Notes under the pieces: generated by a model
What the model was told of the DNA's origin: nothing
What the model saw: the letters and a program-made list of their open reading frames with translations, nothing else
The model's database searches: none
Source of the DNA: Synechococcus sp. LA31
GTDB lineage: Bacteria; Cyanobacteriota; Cyanobacteriia; PCC-6307; Cyanobiaceae
Assembly: GCF_018502385.1 (NCBI RefSeq)
Contig: NZ_CP075523.1
Location: 1,550,001-1,614,000, forward strand
DNA: 64,000 bases
Direction of reading: 5' to 3'
In this document: in pieces, positions 7,361 through 15,315 of the stretch
Layout of the letters: each line of letters starts with the position of its first letter
How positions within the stretch are numbered: the first letter of the stretch is position 1
Position numbers and translations under genes: made by a program

Positions 7361-7801
7361 ATGACCCCTGTGATCAAACGGACCCAACGTCTGATCCCCT
7401 GCGCCCTGATGGTGATCACAGCTGGAGTGATCACGGCTGGATCGGTGTTCTCAGCAGCGCCGGCACCAGCCGTGGAGGCCGGAACCACCGGCACCGAGAC
7501 ATCGAGCAGCCGGCAGAAAAATCTCGCCCGCCACCTCAAGCGTAAGGGGGCAGTGGTGTACGGAGCCTGGTGGTGCCCCCACTGCAACACTCAAAAAGAG
7601 CTGTTCGGAGCTGAAGCGCTCGAACTGCTGCCGTATGTGGAATGCGACAAAGACGACCCAGGTCGTCAGCGTTGCCAGCAGGCCCAGGTGAGGGCTTACC
7701 CCACCTGGGAACTGAATGGAGAGCGTCGCCTCGGCGTGCTCAGCCTGGAGGAACTGGAGATCTGGAGCGGCTACAGCTCAGGTACGAGCAGCAGCCGCTG
7801 A
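7361..7801 (+). CDS. Exported thioredoxin-fold protein (VKOR-associated type)
   Basis: An N-terminal signal or anchor (hydrophobic CALMVITAGVITAGSVFSA) precedes a thioredoxin-like domain of about 90 residues. The active site is WWCPHC (CxxC) after VVYGAW, followed by the conserved ECD, RAYPTWEL (cis-Pro) and GxLSLEEL segments. This matches the thioredoxin domain fused to VKOR in many cyanobacteria, here as a stand-alone protein. It probably acts in disulfide formation in the lumen or periplasm. ATG at 7361 was chosen over a GTG 12 bp upstream. Confidence 0.75.
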   Translation: MTPVIKRTQRLIPCALMVITAGVITAGSVFSAAPAPAVEAGTTGTETSSSRQKNLARHLKRKGAVVYGAWWCPHCNTQKELFGAEALELLPYVECDKDDPGRQRCQQAQVRAYPTWELNGERRLGVLSLEELEIWSGYSSGTSSSR

Positions 7802-7810
7802 GGCAGTGCC

Positions 7811-8065
7811 TCAGACCTCTTCATGGGCACCGAAGCAATGCATCAGGGCATCGCCCCAGCTGTTGATGGCCTTGAGTTGGTGATCGCTAGCACTGCTGAG
7901 GGCTTCGCCATGGGCGCGCAGCACCGACGCCTTGTCCACGCTGTGGCCGTGAGCAGCAGCCAGATCCACGATGTCATCCATGCCGCTGGCGGCATGGAGT
8001 TTCTGGCGCAGGCCCTCATCGTCCTCAACCTTGGCAAGGAAAGCCTTCAGATCAGCGACAGACAC
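7811..8065 (-). CDS. Nif11-like family protein
   Basis: The 84-residue product has the Nif11 pattern: VADLKAFLAKVEDDEGLRQKL, then an AHGH element, then two further helices. Nif11-like sequences also serve as leader peptides of ribosomally made natural products, but no Gly-Gly-type core follows here and no modifying enzyme lies nearby, so it is more likely a plain Nif11 protein of unknown function. The GTG at 8065 starts directly before the domain; an ATG upstream at 8155 would add an unrelated basic stretch. It is convergent with the thioredoxin-fold gene, 9 bp apart. Confidence 0.65.
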   Translation of the reverse strand: MSVADLKAFLAKVEDDEGLRQKLHAASGMDDIVDLAAAHGHSVDKASVLRAHGEALSSASDHQLKAINSWGDALMHCFGAHEEV

Positions 8066-8097
8066 GGCAAATAGGCGGGATCTCGCCAGCGATGCTG

Positions 8098-8460
8098 TCA
8101 GATGGCAGGCCCTACAGCCAAGAGCGGCTCTACGAGCACCGCTGTTCCGTAGCAAAGCACTTCGGTGGCACCGGTGGAACCGGTCTCCACGGTGGAGCCG
8201 TCGTAGCGCATCCCAACGATGGCATTGGCCCCCAGCTGGCGGGCGTGATCCACCATCTCCTCATAGGCCTGCTGGCGGGTTTGCTCACACATGGCGGTGT
8301 ACGCGCCGATCCGGCCGCCAATCATCGTTTTGAGGCCCCCCAGAAATCCCTGCAGCAAGGTGGGCGAGCGCACGACAATGCCGCGCACCACACCGCGGAT
8401 TTCGAGGATCCGATAGCCAGGCAGTTCAAAGGTGGTGGTGACAGGCAGCGGGCGTGCCAT
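8098..8460 (-). CDS. UPF0145 / YbjQ-family protein
   Basis: The 120-residue protein shows the family signature: TTFELPGYRILEIRGVVRGIVVRS at the start, then GGLKTMIGGRIGAYTAMCEQTRQQAYEEMVDHARQLGANAIVGMRYD. The family forms pentameric beta-rich assemblies and has been linked to metal binding, but its role is not settled. Length is typical. It lies upstream of the Nif11-like gene in the same orientation, about 30 bp away. Confidence 0.85.
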   Translation of the reverse strand: MARPLPVTTTFELPGYRILEIRGVVRGIVVRSPTLLQGFLGGLKTMIGGRIGAYTAMCEQTRQQAYEEMVDHARQLGANAIVGMRYDGSTVETGSTGATEVLCYGTAVLVEPLLAVGPAI

Positions 8461-8520
8461 GCGATTGGGCGCTCCAGTGGACCGACTCTTATGCCCAACT
8501 AGCGATCTGACAAGCCAGAG

Positions 8521-8796
8521 TCACTCCAGCGGGTGAGCCAGCAGCTCCTCTTCGGCCTCCTCGCTGATGCCGCCATCGGTGTACTGCGAGGAGGGCGGCA
8601 AAAGCAGATCCCGCAGCCACTCCACCAGCAATCGGCGATCGCGCATCGCCACCGACAAGACGTGAAAGTCTCGCCCTAACAATCCTTCTAACTGGATCGT
8701 GTCCTGCAGATCCTCCAGTTCGATGCAGATGGCCCGGTAGAGGCAGAAATCGCGCAGGCTGAGATCAGCCAGGCGCTGTCGGCGCGAAGCATCCAT
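8521..8796 (-). CDS. Conserved hypothetical protein
   Basis: The 91-residue, soluble, largely helical protein is acidic at the C-terminus (EEAEEELLAHPLE) and contains RDFHVLSVAMRDRRLLVEWLRDLLLPP. No known domain is recognised. It lies about 60 bp upstream of the UPF0145 gene and on the same strand, so the two may be co-transcribed. It is the last backbone gene before the island edge at 8895. Confidence 0.6.
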   Translation of the reverse strand: MDASRRQRLADLSLRDFCLYRAICIELEDLQDTIQLEGLLGRDFHVLSVAMRDRRLLVEWLRDLLLPPSSQYTDGGISEEAEEELLAHPLE

Positions 8797-8894
8797 ACCC
8801 GACAGGGTTGTGACGTTGGCCGGCTGCCATGCGTTGTATCAGCAAATCAGCGGCCGTTTCGACGCCGCAGTGATCCCTGACCACATCAATGTTG

Positions 8895-8925
8895 AAGGGG
8901 CCTTCCAGCACCCGCGAGTCATTTG
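8895..8925 (+). repeat. Left attachment-site repeat (ssrA 3'-end copy)
   Basis: AAGGGGCCTTCCAGC then A then CCCGCGAGTCATTTG. This matches 18937-18967 in all but one of 31 positions and in the same orientation. The right copy lies in the tmRNA gene, so this copy is read as the scar left when an element integrated at ssrA. Local frames also read through it (EGAFQHPRVI), which is probably coincidental. Confidence 0.75.
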
Positions 8926-9060
8926 TCTCTAAGGAATGACCTATACAGCGTGGGACTGCTTTTCGGCGCCCTGCTGCTCCATTCCTTGACAAGGCGTTGA
9001 CAACGGCGCCTCGTGGAGCTGCTGGCCGATGGCATCCACCTGCATGGAGGCATGGAATCG

Positions 9061-9225
9061 CTAGACGTATTCGTTCAGGTGCCGGCCAAACCAGCGCAAC
9101 GCCAGCGCAACGTGCTCAGGGCGCTTGCTGCCCGCCAAGCTCAGCCATGCCCCGTGAGCTCGATCCAGATCGCGCAGGCAATCACGCGCCGTCTTTGCAG
9201 CGAACGAATCAGCAGGGCTCAGCAT
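9061..9225 (-). CDS. Small ORF at the island edge
   Basis: This 54-residue frame starts at an ATG at 9225 and contains KTARDCLRDLDRAHGAWLSL and HVALALRWFGRHLNEYV, an amphipathic helical pattern that reads like protein. The opposite strand also has an open frame here, so the coding strand is uncertain. No family is recognised. Apart from this, 8926-9388 shows nothing else that can be supported. Confidence 0.3.
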   Translation of the reverse strand: MLSPADSFAAKTARDCLRDLDRAHGAWLSLAGSKRPEHVALALRWFGRHLNEYV

Positions 9226-9388
9226 CAACTAGCGGCGACTCCCAGACCAGTCTGCCGAGTCCCAGTCCGTCCGTCCCTGTGACCGCCGCCAAGGGAACAC
9301 TCAGAGCATCCACACCTGGAGACCCGATGTTCATTGCCGACACCAATGCTGATGCCCGCCGTCTCCTGCAGCGCCTGCCGCTGGAAAT

Positions 9389-9418
9389 GGGCCTGTCCGG
9401 AAAAACCAGTCCAGCTCA
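9389..9418. repeat. Solo copy of an IS3-type terminal sequence
   Basis: GGCCTGTCC-G-GAAAAACCAGTCCA-G-CTCA differs at two positions from the right terminus of the IS3-family element at 18473-18501. There is no transposase beside it. It overlaps the stop codon of the channel gene and probably marks the remains of a second copy of that insertion sequence. Confidence 0.6.
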
Positions 9419-10639
9419 AGTTCCGGGGGGGATCAACATCCAGGCCACCGCGATGGCTGTTCCACCGAACATAACAACCATCAACGGCCAACTATTGTCG
9501 AGATGCTCAAGCCGCGCCTGAATTGTTTCTTTGGCAGGGCCATCCTCCATGGCTTCCATATCGGCATAGCGGCGCCCAATCCAAATCACCAGAACAAACG
9601 CAAGCAACGTCACCACATAGGCGACCACATACACCTGATCGAGATAGGTCAAGAAGGGCAGCTGCGGCAGATCTTCCCGGTAGGCCTGCTGAAGAAAAAC
9701 AAGTGTGAGCAGCACGGTGACCGGAATACTGGCGCGAGCATCCTGCTCATCGGAGCGCACCTTGAACACCAGCAGAACCATGGCCATCAGCACAGAAAGA
9801 GGCAATAACAGCCGCCAGAATGCTGACCAAGAAGACGTTCCAAAGGAAATCTCAAATAGAACAAGGCTGTAATCGCTCTCGGCGCCACCCAGACCAAAAT
9901 TGGTGGCGTAATGGTGGCGATACTCTGCAATCGACCAGCCCTGGTTCAGCCAACCGATAATCCGGGCAAACAACCCCATCCCACTGTTGCGGATATCGGG
10001 TTCGAGCCGCAAATTATTATAGCCAAGGGAACCGTCCACATCGTCTGCCTCGATCACCAGCGGCAGACTCACATTCATGAATGGATAGTGCCGAAAGCTG
10101 GCCTGATCGAGGTAGTAGCGGCCTCGATAGGTAAACAGCTGGTAATAACTACCATCATCAAGAAGCTCAGGAGCTTGACTAACAGGCTCCAGCTCTGGTG
10201 GCGCGTCGGTAATCAGCGTATTCAGAAGCGTGAAGCGCTCTTCAATCGTGGCCTCGTTGGCCTCGAGATACCGCTGCAGTGGCTCCTTCCAGTTGAGCCA
10301 CACATACCCGCTCGATGAATAACTCGGCACACTCAGATCGAGCTCCGAGGTCGTGGTGGCGTAGACGCCCACCCTCACCAGATGCTGCGCCGCCTCAAGC
10401 TCCTCCTGATCAACGCGTGTTTCCTCGGCACTGAGCAAATCGCCGCGCAGAGTATTCCAGCCGCTGGGCGGGAACTGACGCGGATCGATGGTTAAAGCCC
10501 GGCTAGCCGACGACAGTCGCAGAGCATCGCGGCTTTGAACATGTGTGACATCAATCCTGCCGATGGCCAGCAGAGCCAGAATCAAGGCCAACACCACTGA
10601 GGTGATGGCGAGCAAGTTCCAGCGCCTTTTGTTGCGCAT
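9416..10639 (-). CDS. Pentameric ligand-gated ion channel homologue (Cys-loop receptor superfamily)
   Basis: The 407-residue product has an N-terminal membrane segment (residues 8-27), a soluble region of about 240 residues rich in beta strands, then four membrane helices at about 274-294, 304-320, 329-355 and 384-403. That is the topology of this superfamily. Between helices 2 and 3 it reads LPQLPFLTYLDQ (324-335), very close to the LPRLPYTTVIDQ and LPKTPYMTY loops of the bacterial channels ELIC and GLIC. In the soluble domain, GYVWLNWKEP (111-120) and FRHYPFMNVSLPLVIEADD (182-200) fit the conserved WxxP and FPFD-type loop regions. The pair of Cys of animal receptors is absent, as usual in bacteria. 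It probably gates ion flow on ligand binding. It is divergent from a binding-protein gene. Confidence 0.8.
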   Translation of the reverse strand: MRNKRRWNLLAITSVVLALILALLAIGRIDVTHVQSRDALRLSSASRALTIDPRQFPPSGWNTLRGDLLSAEETRVDQEELEAAQHLVRVGVYATTTSELDLSVPSYSSSGYVWLNWKEPLQRYLEANEATIEERFTLLNTLITDAPPELEPVSQAPELLDDGSYYQLFTYRGRYYLDQASFRHYPFMNVSLPLVIEADDVDGSLGYNNLRLEPDIRNSGMGLFARIIGWLNQGWSIAEYRHHYATNFGLGGAESDYSLVLFEISFGTSSWSAFWRLLLPLSVLMAMVLLVFKVRSDEQDARASIPVTVLLTLVFLQQAYREDLPQLPFLTYLDQVYVVAYVVTLLAFVLVIWIGRRYADMEAMEDGPAKETIQARLEHLDNSWPLMVVMFGGTAIAVAWMLIPPGT

Positions 10640-10661
10640 CGGCCAAGCGCCGGACAGCTGC

Positions 10662-11894
10662 GTGACCCTAGATCTAGCTACACCTCGGCCTCAGCGGTAC
10701 TCGAGGTCGCCGGTCAGCGTCGCTGCGGCGATCGTCTTGGCCGCTTCTGCATGGGGCTGCCGGTCCGGCGCCCCCCCTGGCGGCGTACCAGCTCCACCGA
10801 AGGCGTCATCCACGGGGCAACCCACGGCGAAAACAGGGAAGGGTGAGCTGCTGATTGGTCAGTCAGCGCCATTCAGCGGCCCCTCCGCGCAGCTGGGACG
10901 TGAATACCGCGAGGGGGCCATGGCCTGGTTCACCGAGCTGAATCGCCGCGGCGGCATCCACGGGCGCCAACTCAAGCTGTTGAGCCTCGACGATCGCTAC
11001 GAACCAGACCTCACGCTGGTCAACACCCAACGCTTGATCGGAACGGAACAGGTATTCCTGCTGTTTGGCTACGTGGGCACACCCACCGTCAAAGCGGTGC
11101 TGCCCATGATTGAACAGGCGAACATCCCGATGGTGGCGCCACTCACCGGTGCCCGGCTGATGCGGGAGCCCTCCCAACAACTGGTGTTCAACCTGAGGGC
11201 TAGTTATCAGTCTGAAATCGACAGGATGGTGGACAGCCTGGTGCGAATGGGCCGGCACCGCATCGCTGTGTTGCATCAGAACGATGCCTTCGGCGATGAC
11301 GGACTGCGCTCCACCCGTGCAGCTCTCGCGCGCCATGGCCTCAAACCTGTAGCCATCGCAGGTGTTGAGCGCAACTCCACCAAAACCGACGCGGCTGCCC
11401 ATCAAATTCAGCAGGGCAAACCCAATGCCGTGGTGGTGATCAGCGCTTACCCAAGCTCTGCTGCCTTCAGTCAGAGCATGAATCAACTCGGCAGCACCGC
11501 CCAGCTGATGAATGTGTCGTTCGTGGGGACAAGCGGCCTACAGGATTCATTAACCGGTGGGCAAGCCAACGGCATTGGCATTAGCCAAGTGGTGCCCTTT
11601 CCCTGGGACCGGCGCGTTCCTGTGGTGGCGGAGTATCAACGGCTGATGCGCCGCCAGCAGGCGACACCGAAATATGGCTACACCAGCCTTGAAGGCTTTT
11701 TAGCGGCACGGCTGCTTGGCGAAGCCCTTCAGCGAGCTGGTGCCGCGCCGAGTCGACAGGCGGTGGTGGCCGCTTTCGAAAGCATGAAGAACGTGGATCT
11801 GGGCGGGTTTCAACTGAACATGGGCCCCGGCGACCACCAGGCAAGCGACTTCGTCGACCTGACCTTCCTTGGTTCGCAACGCTGGGGCCCTTGA
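10662..11894 (+). CDS. Type 1 periplasmic binding lipoprotein (Leu/Ile/Val-binding family)
   Basis: With the GTG at 10662 the product has 410 residues, starting with a lipoprotein signal that ends in ASAWGC (lipobox). The rest is a Peripla_BP type 1 fold: LLIGQSAPFSGPSAQLGREYREGAMAWFTELN, GGIHGRQLKLLSLDDRY, IGTEQVFLLFGYVGTPT, IAVLHQNDAFGDDGL. This family binds amino acids or related small molecules for ABC importers or receptors. No permease or ATPase genes are nearby. It starts 22 bp from, and points away from, the channel gene, so it may present ligand to that channel; this is inference. A longer frame from 10545 overlaps the channel gene and lacks signal features. Confidence 0.8.
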   Translation: MTLDLATPRPQRYSRSPVSVAAAIVLAASAWGCRSGAPPGGVPAPPKASSTGQPTAKTGKGELLIGQSAPFSGPSAQLGREYREGAMAWFTELNRRGGIHGRQLKLLSLDDRYEPDLTLVNTQRLIGTEQVFLLFGYVGTPTVKAVLPMIEQANIPMVAPLTGARLMREPSQQLVFNLRASYQSEIDRMVDSLVRMGRHRIAVLHQNDAFGDDGLRSTRAALARHGLKPVAIAGVERNSTKTDAAAHQIQQGKPNAVVVISAYPSSAAFSQSMNQLGSTAQLMNVSFVGTSGLQDSLTGGQANGIGISQVVPFPWDRRVPVVAEYQRLMRRQQATPKYGYTSLEGFLAARLLGEALQRAGAAPSRQAVVAAFESMKNVDLGGFQLNMGPGDHQASDFVDLTFLGSQRWGP

Positions 11895-11944
11895 TCCCTC
11901 GGCAGCGCTAGAGAGAAGTGCGCGCTCTCCAATAGCTGACCAGT

Positions 11945-12010
11945 TTCTGTCCTCACCACTGAGGCGGCACCCGCTTCCCCCCCCTGCCAGATCAGGTTCT
12001 GACAAATTGG
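11945..12010 (-). pseudogene. Decayed DUF1651 remnant
   Basis: The DNA from CACCACTG to CAGATCAGGTTCTG aligns with the 3' end of the intact DUF1651 gene at 12912-12975. The minus-strand translation (CQNLIWQGGE) mirrors the conserved WQNLIRQGWK tail. The rest of the gene is not recognisable. Nothing else is seen in the 349-bp stretch 11895-12243. Confidence 0.4.
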
Positions 12011-12243
12011 TCGGCAGCGGCTACCCCCTAATCGGGTTGTTGGTTGCATTTTGTCGCCAGGCCATTCAGTAGCCGTAGCCTGCACATCTACTGAATCGCA
12101 GTGCGTCCCGGCAAGACCATCTGGCTGCTCTAAACCATGCTAATTACCAGGCAGAAAGTACAATCAAACCCACAAAGGAATAATCAGACAATAGAATGAA
12201 AAGATTTTGACTTGACTTGTCGACTCTTCACTGCTAGTAAAGA

Positions 12244-12819
12244 TTGAGTTGCGCACTCAAGTTGGTACTGCCCACCAGGGTCAACATCATCAACGACTCC
12301 AGTCAGACGATCAAGGTCAAGATCGACAATGATCGCGATCGGAAGACCGATAAAATTATCAATATTGAATCCGGCGGAAGGTTTGATAGTATCGAAGGCT
12401 CAGTGTCGGGATCAGGGAATTTCGATGTAATTGTGGATTTTATAATTAATCCTGCCGGTCCCGATAACAATACTCGGCTTGGTGGCTTTAAATTCGATAA
12501 TCCGTTTATTGGGGACCCCAATGTAAGATCTGATGATTTCACGACCCTCTCTCCTGCATGCACCGGTGCCCACAAATGCGAGAAGGAGTATATCTTGTAT
12601 AGCCAAAGAAATCGAAGCAAGTATGATTTTCGGAAGCGCTACTGGGGCAAGCTCGACATCGATCTTTTGGACAAAGAAGAAGATTTATTCGTTAACACCG
12701 CATTGCTCATTAACTCTGCGCCCAAGCCAACGTTTACCATTGAATCATTCTTTAATGACTCAGAAGCAGGGGCAAAGGTTTGGGATCTCCGCATAAACAG
12801 TGATAATTTCACTCTGTAG
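12244..12819 (+). CDS. Orphan protein of unknown function, AT-rich
   Basis: The 191-residue product starts at TTG and is rich in Asn, Asp, Lys and Ile, with predominantly beta-type patterns (VNIINDSSQTIKVKIDNDRD, FDVIVDFIINPAG) and a Cys pair (ACTGAHKCEKE). Base composition is clearly more AT-rich than the backbone genes, which points to acquisition from elsewhere. No domain is recognised. The start of the ORF (MSCALKLVLPTR) may be upstream noise; no clear signal peptide is present. Confidence 0.5.
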   Translation: MSCALKLVLPTRVNIINDSSQTIKVKIDNDRDRKTDKIINIESGGRFDSIEGSVSGSGNFDVIVDFIINPAGPDNNTRLGGFKFDNPFIGDPNVRSDDFTTLSPACTGAHKCEKEYILYSQRNRSKYDFRKRYWGKLDIDLLDKEEDLFVNTALLINSAPKPTFTIESFFNDSEAGAKVWDLRINSDNFTL

Positions 12820-12911
12820 TCACTTCACCCAACGGTAGTTCAGAGAAGCCAGGGTTTCATTCCAGCCGCACAACGACCCTCGGGTACCCATGGCCTGGGG
12901 GTTTTGTTGTT

Positions 12912-13220
12912 TCACCACTGTGATGACACCTGCTTCCAGCCCTGCCTGATCAGGTTCTGCCAGAGCTGCTCGGCGTTGAAGCGCAGCATCCGCCTGCAGT
13001 GCTTCACCAGCGGCCTGCCTGAGCTGGTGATGTCGGCATCAGTCACCTCCACCCACTTGGCGTGCAGGGATTCGCCTGCCCCTTCGATGCGCACTACCTT
13101 GTCACCATCAGGTGAGCGCAGCCAGCCGATGCCACCACTGCCCTGCTGGCGTTTCTGCTCGGGCTTATCTACGCCCCAGAGGCCCATGGGTTGAGCGGGT
13201 GACGGCTGACAGCAAAGCAA
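12912..13220 (-). CDS. DUF1651 protein
   Basis: The 102-residue protein fits the picocyanobacterial DUF1651 family: a GWLRSPDGDKVVRI beginning and an AEQLWQNLIRQGWKQVSSQW tail. Function is unknown; the family is typically present in several copies in Synechococcus and Prochlorococcus accessory DNA. The N-terminus is uncertain, with Met at residue 12 as a plausible later start. A decayed second copy lies about 900 bp to the left. Confidence 0.65.
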   Translation of the reverse strand: MLCCQPSPAQPMGLWGVDKPEQKRQQGSGGIGWLRSPDGDKVVRIEGAGESLHAKWVEVTDADITSSGRPLVKHCRRMLRFNAEQLWQNLIRQGWKQVSSQW

Positions 13221-13359
13221 GTTGCGGGGTTCACCCGTGGCTGACGGCCTCCCCCGGTTTCAGGAAACGTACCAGTACAGCTCTGCACGCCCTCGCGTCC
13301 GAAACACCCACGGCCAAATCCAAAGACCATGGCCACACTGAATTTGGGGAGGCCGGGCC

Positions 13360-13479
13360 ATGACCGATGTCATCTTTGGAGGTTCGACCCCGAAAGGAAA
13401 CGTGGTTTGGGTTCCCACAGCGCTCCCTGCCCTGGCGACAACATTGCTAGATCCTTCTACTGGTGTTGATCCCGATTAG
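13360..13479 (+). CDS. Very short ORF abutting the IS110 element
   Basis: An ATG frame of 39 residues (with IFGGSTPKGNVVWVPTALPAL) ends in a TAG at the very edge of the IS110 element. It may be a gene truncated by the insertion, or chance. No family is recognised. The rest of 13221-13475 shows no supported feature. Confidence 0.2.
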   Translation: MTDVIFGGSTPKGNVVWVPTALPALATTLLDPSTGVDPD

Positions 13480-14943
13480 GAAATTGTTCACTTTTTTGCG
13501 TGGAACCTGCCAGGCCTCCCTTCTTCATCAGAAGTCGCAAGCCAATGCCAGATGCCTCTCCATCACGTCGCCGACGTGCGCGCCTCAAAGTAGTCAACCC
13601 AAGATCTGCTGGAATTGATATTGGGAGTCGATTCCATGTTGTTGCCATACCCACAGAGCTCGATGACGAGCCAGTGCGTAAGTTTCTGAGCTTTACCAGC
13701 GACCTAAAGCGAATGGTCGAGTGGTTACTCACTGTCAACATCACGACCGTAGCGATGGAGTCGACCGGAATCTATTGGGTCCCTTTATACGAAATACTTG
13801 TGGCTCATGGCATTGAAGTCTTTTTGGTTAATGCTCGACACGCCAAAAATGTACCAGGCAGAAAGACTGATATCAATGATGCGCAATGGCTCCAACAGCT
13901 CCACAGCTATGGCCTTGTTCGAGCAAGCTTTCAGCCTGATCCCTGTATTGCAAAGCTCAGGGCCTATTTTCGGCAGAGAGACGTCCTAGTGCGCTATCGC
14001 TCCTCGCATCAGCAACACATGCAAAAAGCCCTGATGCAGATGAATCTGCAATTGCATCACGTGGTAAAAGACATCACTGGTCTGACAGCTCGCAGGATCA
14101 TTGATGCCATTCTGTCTGGTGAACGAGATTCCAAAAAGCTAGCTGCACTGCGTGACCGACGCTGCAAAGAGTCTGTGGAGACTATTGCTGCTGCCCTTGA
14201 TGGAAACTATCAAGAAGAGCACCTATTTGAACTCAAAGTCGCTGTCGAGATGTTCGATGTTTACTCGGCAAAGATCCAGGAGTGCGAACTGGCTGGGCAG
14301 TCAGTGCTCCAAGAGCTGGCTGGAGATGACTACGTTGAACCTAAGAGACAAGCTAGCGACAGTCGAATCAAGGGAAATGGCTTCTCGTTTAATCCTCAAG
14401 AACTGATTAAATCAGTCGCAGGCCACGACCTATTGGCTCTTCCTGGCCTTGGCCCCGCGACGGTGATTACCTTGATCAGTGAGTGTGGTCTCGACATGAC
14501 ACGCTGGCCAAGCGCCAAGCATTTCGTCTCCTGGCTTGGGTTGAGCCCGCAAAACAAGATATCCGGAGGGCGTGTGCTGTCCTCACGCACAAGACAGGGA
14601 ACAACAAGGGCCGGAAGTGCCTTTTGGATGGCAGCAGTTCCACTCAGTAGGACAAGCACGGCGCTGGGTGCATTTCAGCGACGGTTGTCTGCGCGAGTGG
14701 GCAAAAGCAAGGCTTTGATTGCCACGGCACGAAAGCTGGCCATTCTTTACTACAAGACCATCAGATATGGCATGGAATTTCAAGAACACGGAGATTTGGC
14801 TTACCAGCAGGCATCTCGAGAACGTCAAATCCATGGTCTGGAAAGACGTGCAAAAGCACTGGGTTACCAACTGGTTGCTACCGGCTGATAGGCGGAGATC
14901 CCTGATGGCCGTGGGTGTTTCTTAGGAAGTTGTCACCCCTTTG
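13476..14943 (+). mobile_element. IS110-family insertion sequence
   Basis: A complete IS110 transposase is flanked by short similar sequences in direct orientation: TTAGGAAATTGTTCACTTTT at 13477-13497 and TTAGGAAGTTGTCACCCCTTT at 14922-14942. IS110 elements lack classical terminal inverted repeats, so exact ends are approximate. Confidence 0.75.
13545..14888 (+). CDS. IS110-family DEDD transposase
   Basis: The N-terminal RuvC-like DEDD domain has AGIDIGSRFH (first Asp), VAMESTGIYW (Glu) and GRKTDINDAQWLQQLHSYGL (Asp/Asp). The C-terminal Transposase_20 domain has LLALPGLGPATVITLISECG and SWLGLSPQNKISGG, which holds the catalytic Ser region. At about 447 residues it is full length with no frameshift, so the element may be active. 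An ATG at 13545 was chosen over a GTG at 13500, since the extra residues lack family features. Confidence 0.9.
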   Translation: MPDASPSRRRRARLKVVNPRSAGIDIGSRFHVVAIPTELDDEPVRKFLSFTSDLKRMVEWLLTVNITTVAMESTGIYWVPLYEILVAHGIEVFLVNARHAKNVPGRKTDINDAQWLQQLHSYGLVRASFQPDPCIAKLRAYFRQRDVLVRYRSSHQQHMQKALMQMNLQLHHVVKDITGLTARRIIDAILSGERDSKKLAALRDRRCKESVETIAAALDGNYQEEHLFELKVAVEMFDVYSAKIQECELAGQSVLQELAGDDYVEPKRQASDSRIKGNGFSFNPQELIKSVAGHDLLALPGLGPATVITLISECGLDMTRWPSAKHFVSWLGLSPQNKISGGRVLSSRTRQGTTRAGSAFWMAAVPLSRTSTALGAFQRRLSARVGKSKALIATARKLAILYYKTIRYGMEFQEHGDLAYQQASRERQIHGLERRAKALGYQLVATG

Positions 14944-14976
14944 ATCAGTACACCCGGGGGCTTGAGGACATGACCA

Positions 14977-15315
14977 ATGCGTCGCTACAGCGAAGCCGTC
15001 AAGGCTGATGTGAGACGGCGGATGAGTCCGCCAATGCGGCAGAGCGTGGCCCAGCATTACGCGGCAATACAGTTCAAATCCACAGACTCAGTGACCAGCG
15101 ATGGAGGTAGCCTTAAGCGAGTGCGCTGTCGCAGAGAAGGTAGCTGTAAGAACTGCCGTCTCCGCAGTGTCGTCTACGAAGTGAACCGACGACGCAACCC
15201 AAGGAGATGGTCACGATCAACAAGGTGCTGGCATCAACCAGGGGTGGACTGGATCAATCAGCCACCTGATGAACTCGATCAGGCAAAGAAGCTAACGTTG
15301 ACGCAGGTCGCCTGA
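14977..15315 (+). pseudogene. Degraded transposase OrfA remnant
   Basis: The first 26 residues (MRRYSEAVKADVRRRMSPP, then RQSVAQ) match the start of an IS3-type OrfA. The frame then departs into Arg-rich sequence with no helix-turn-helix, so the copy is truncated. It directly follows the IS110 element. From 15316 to 15529 nothing further can be recognised. Confidence 0.5.
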
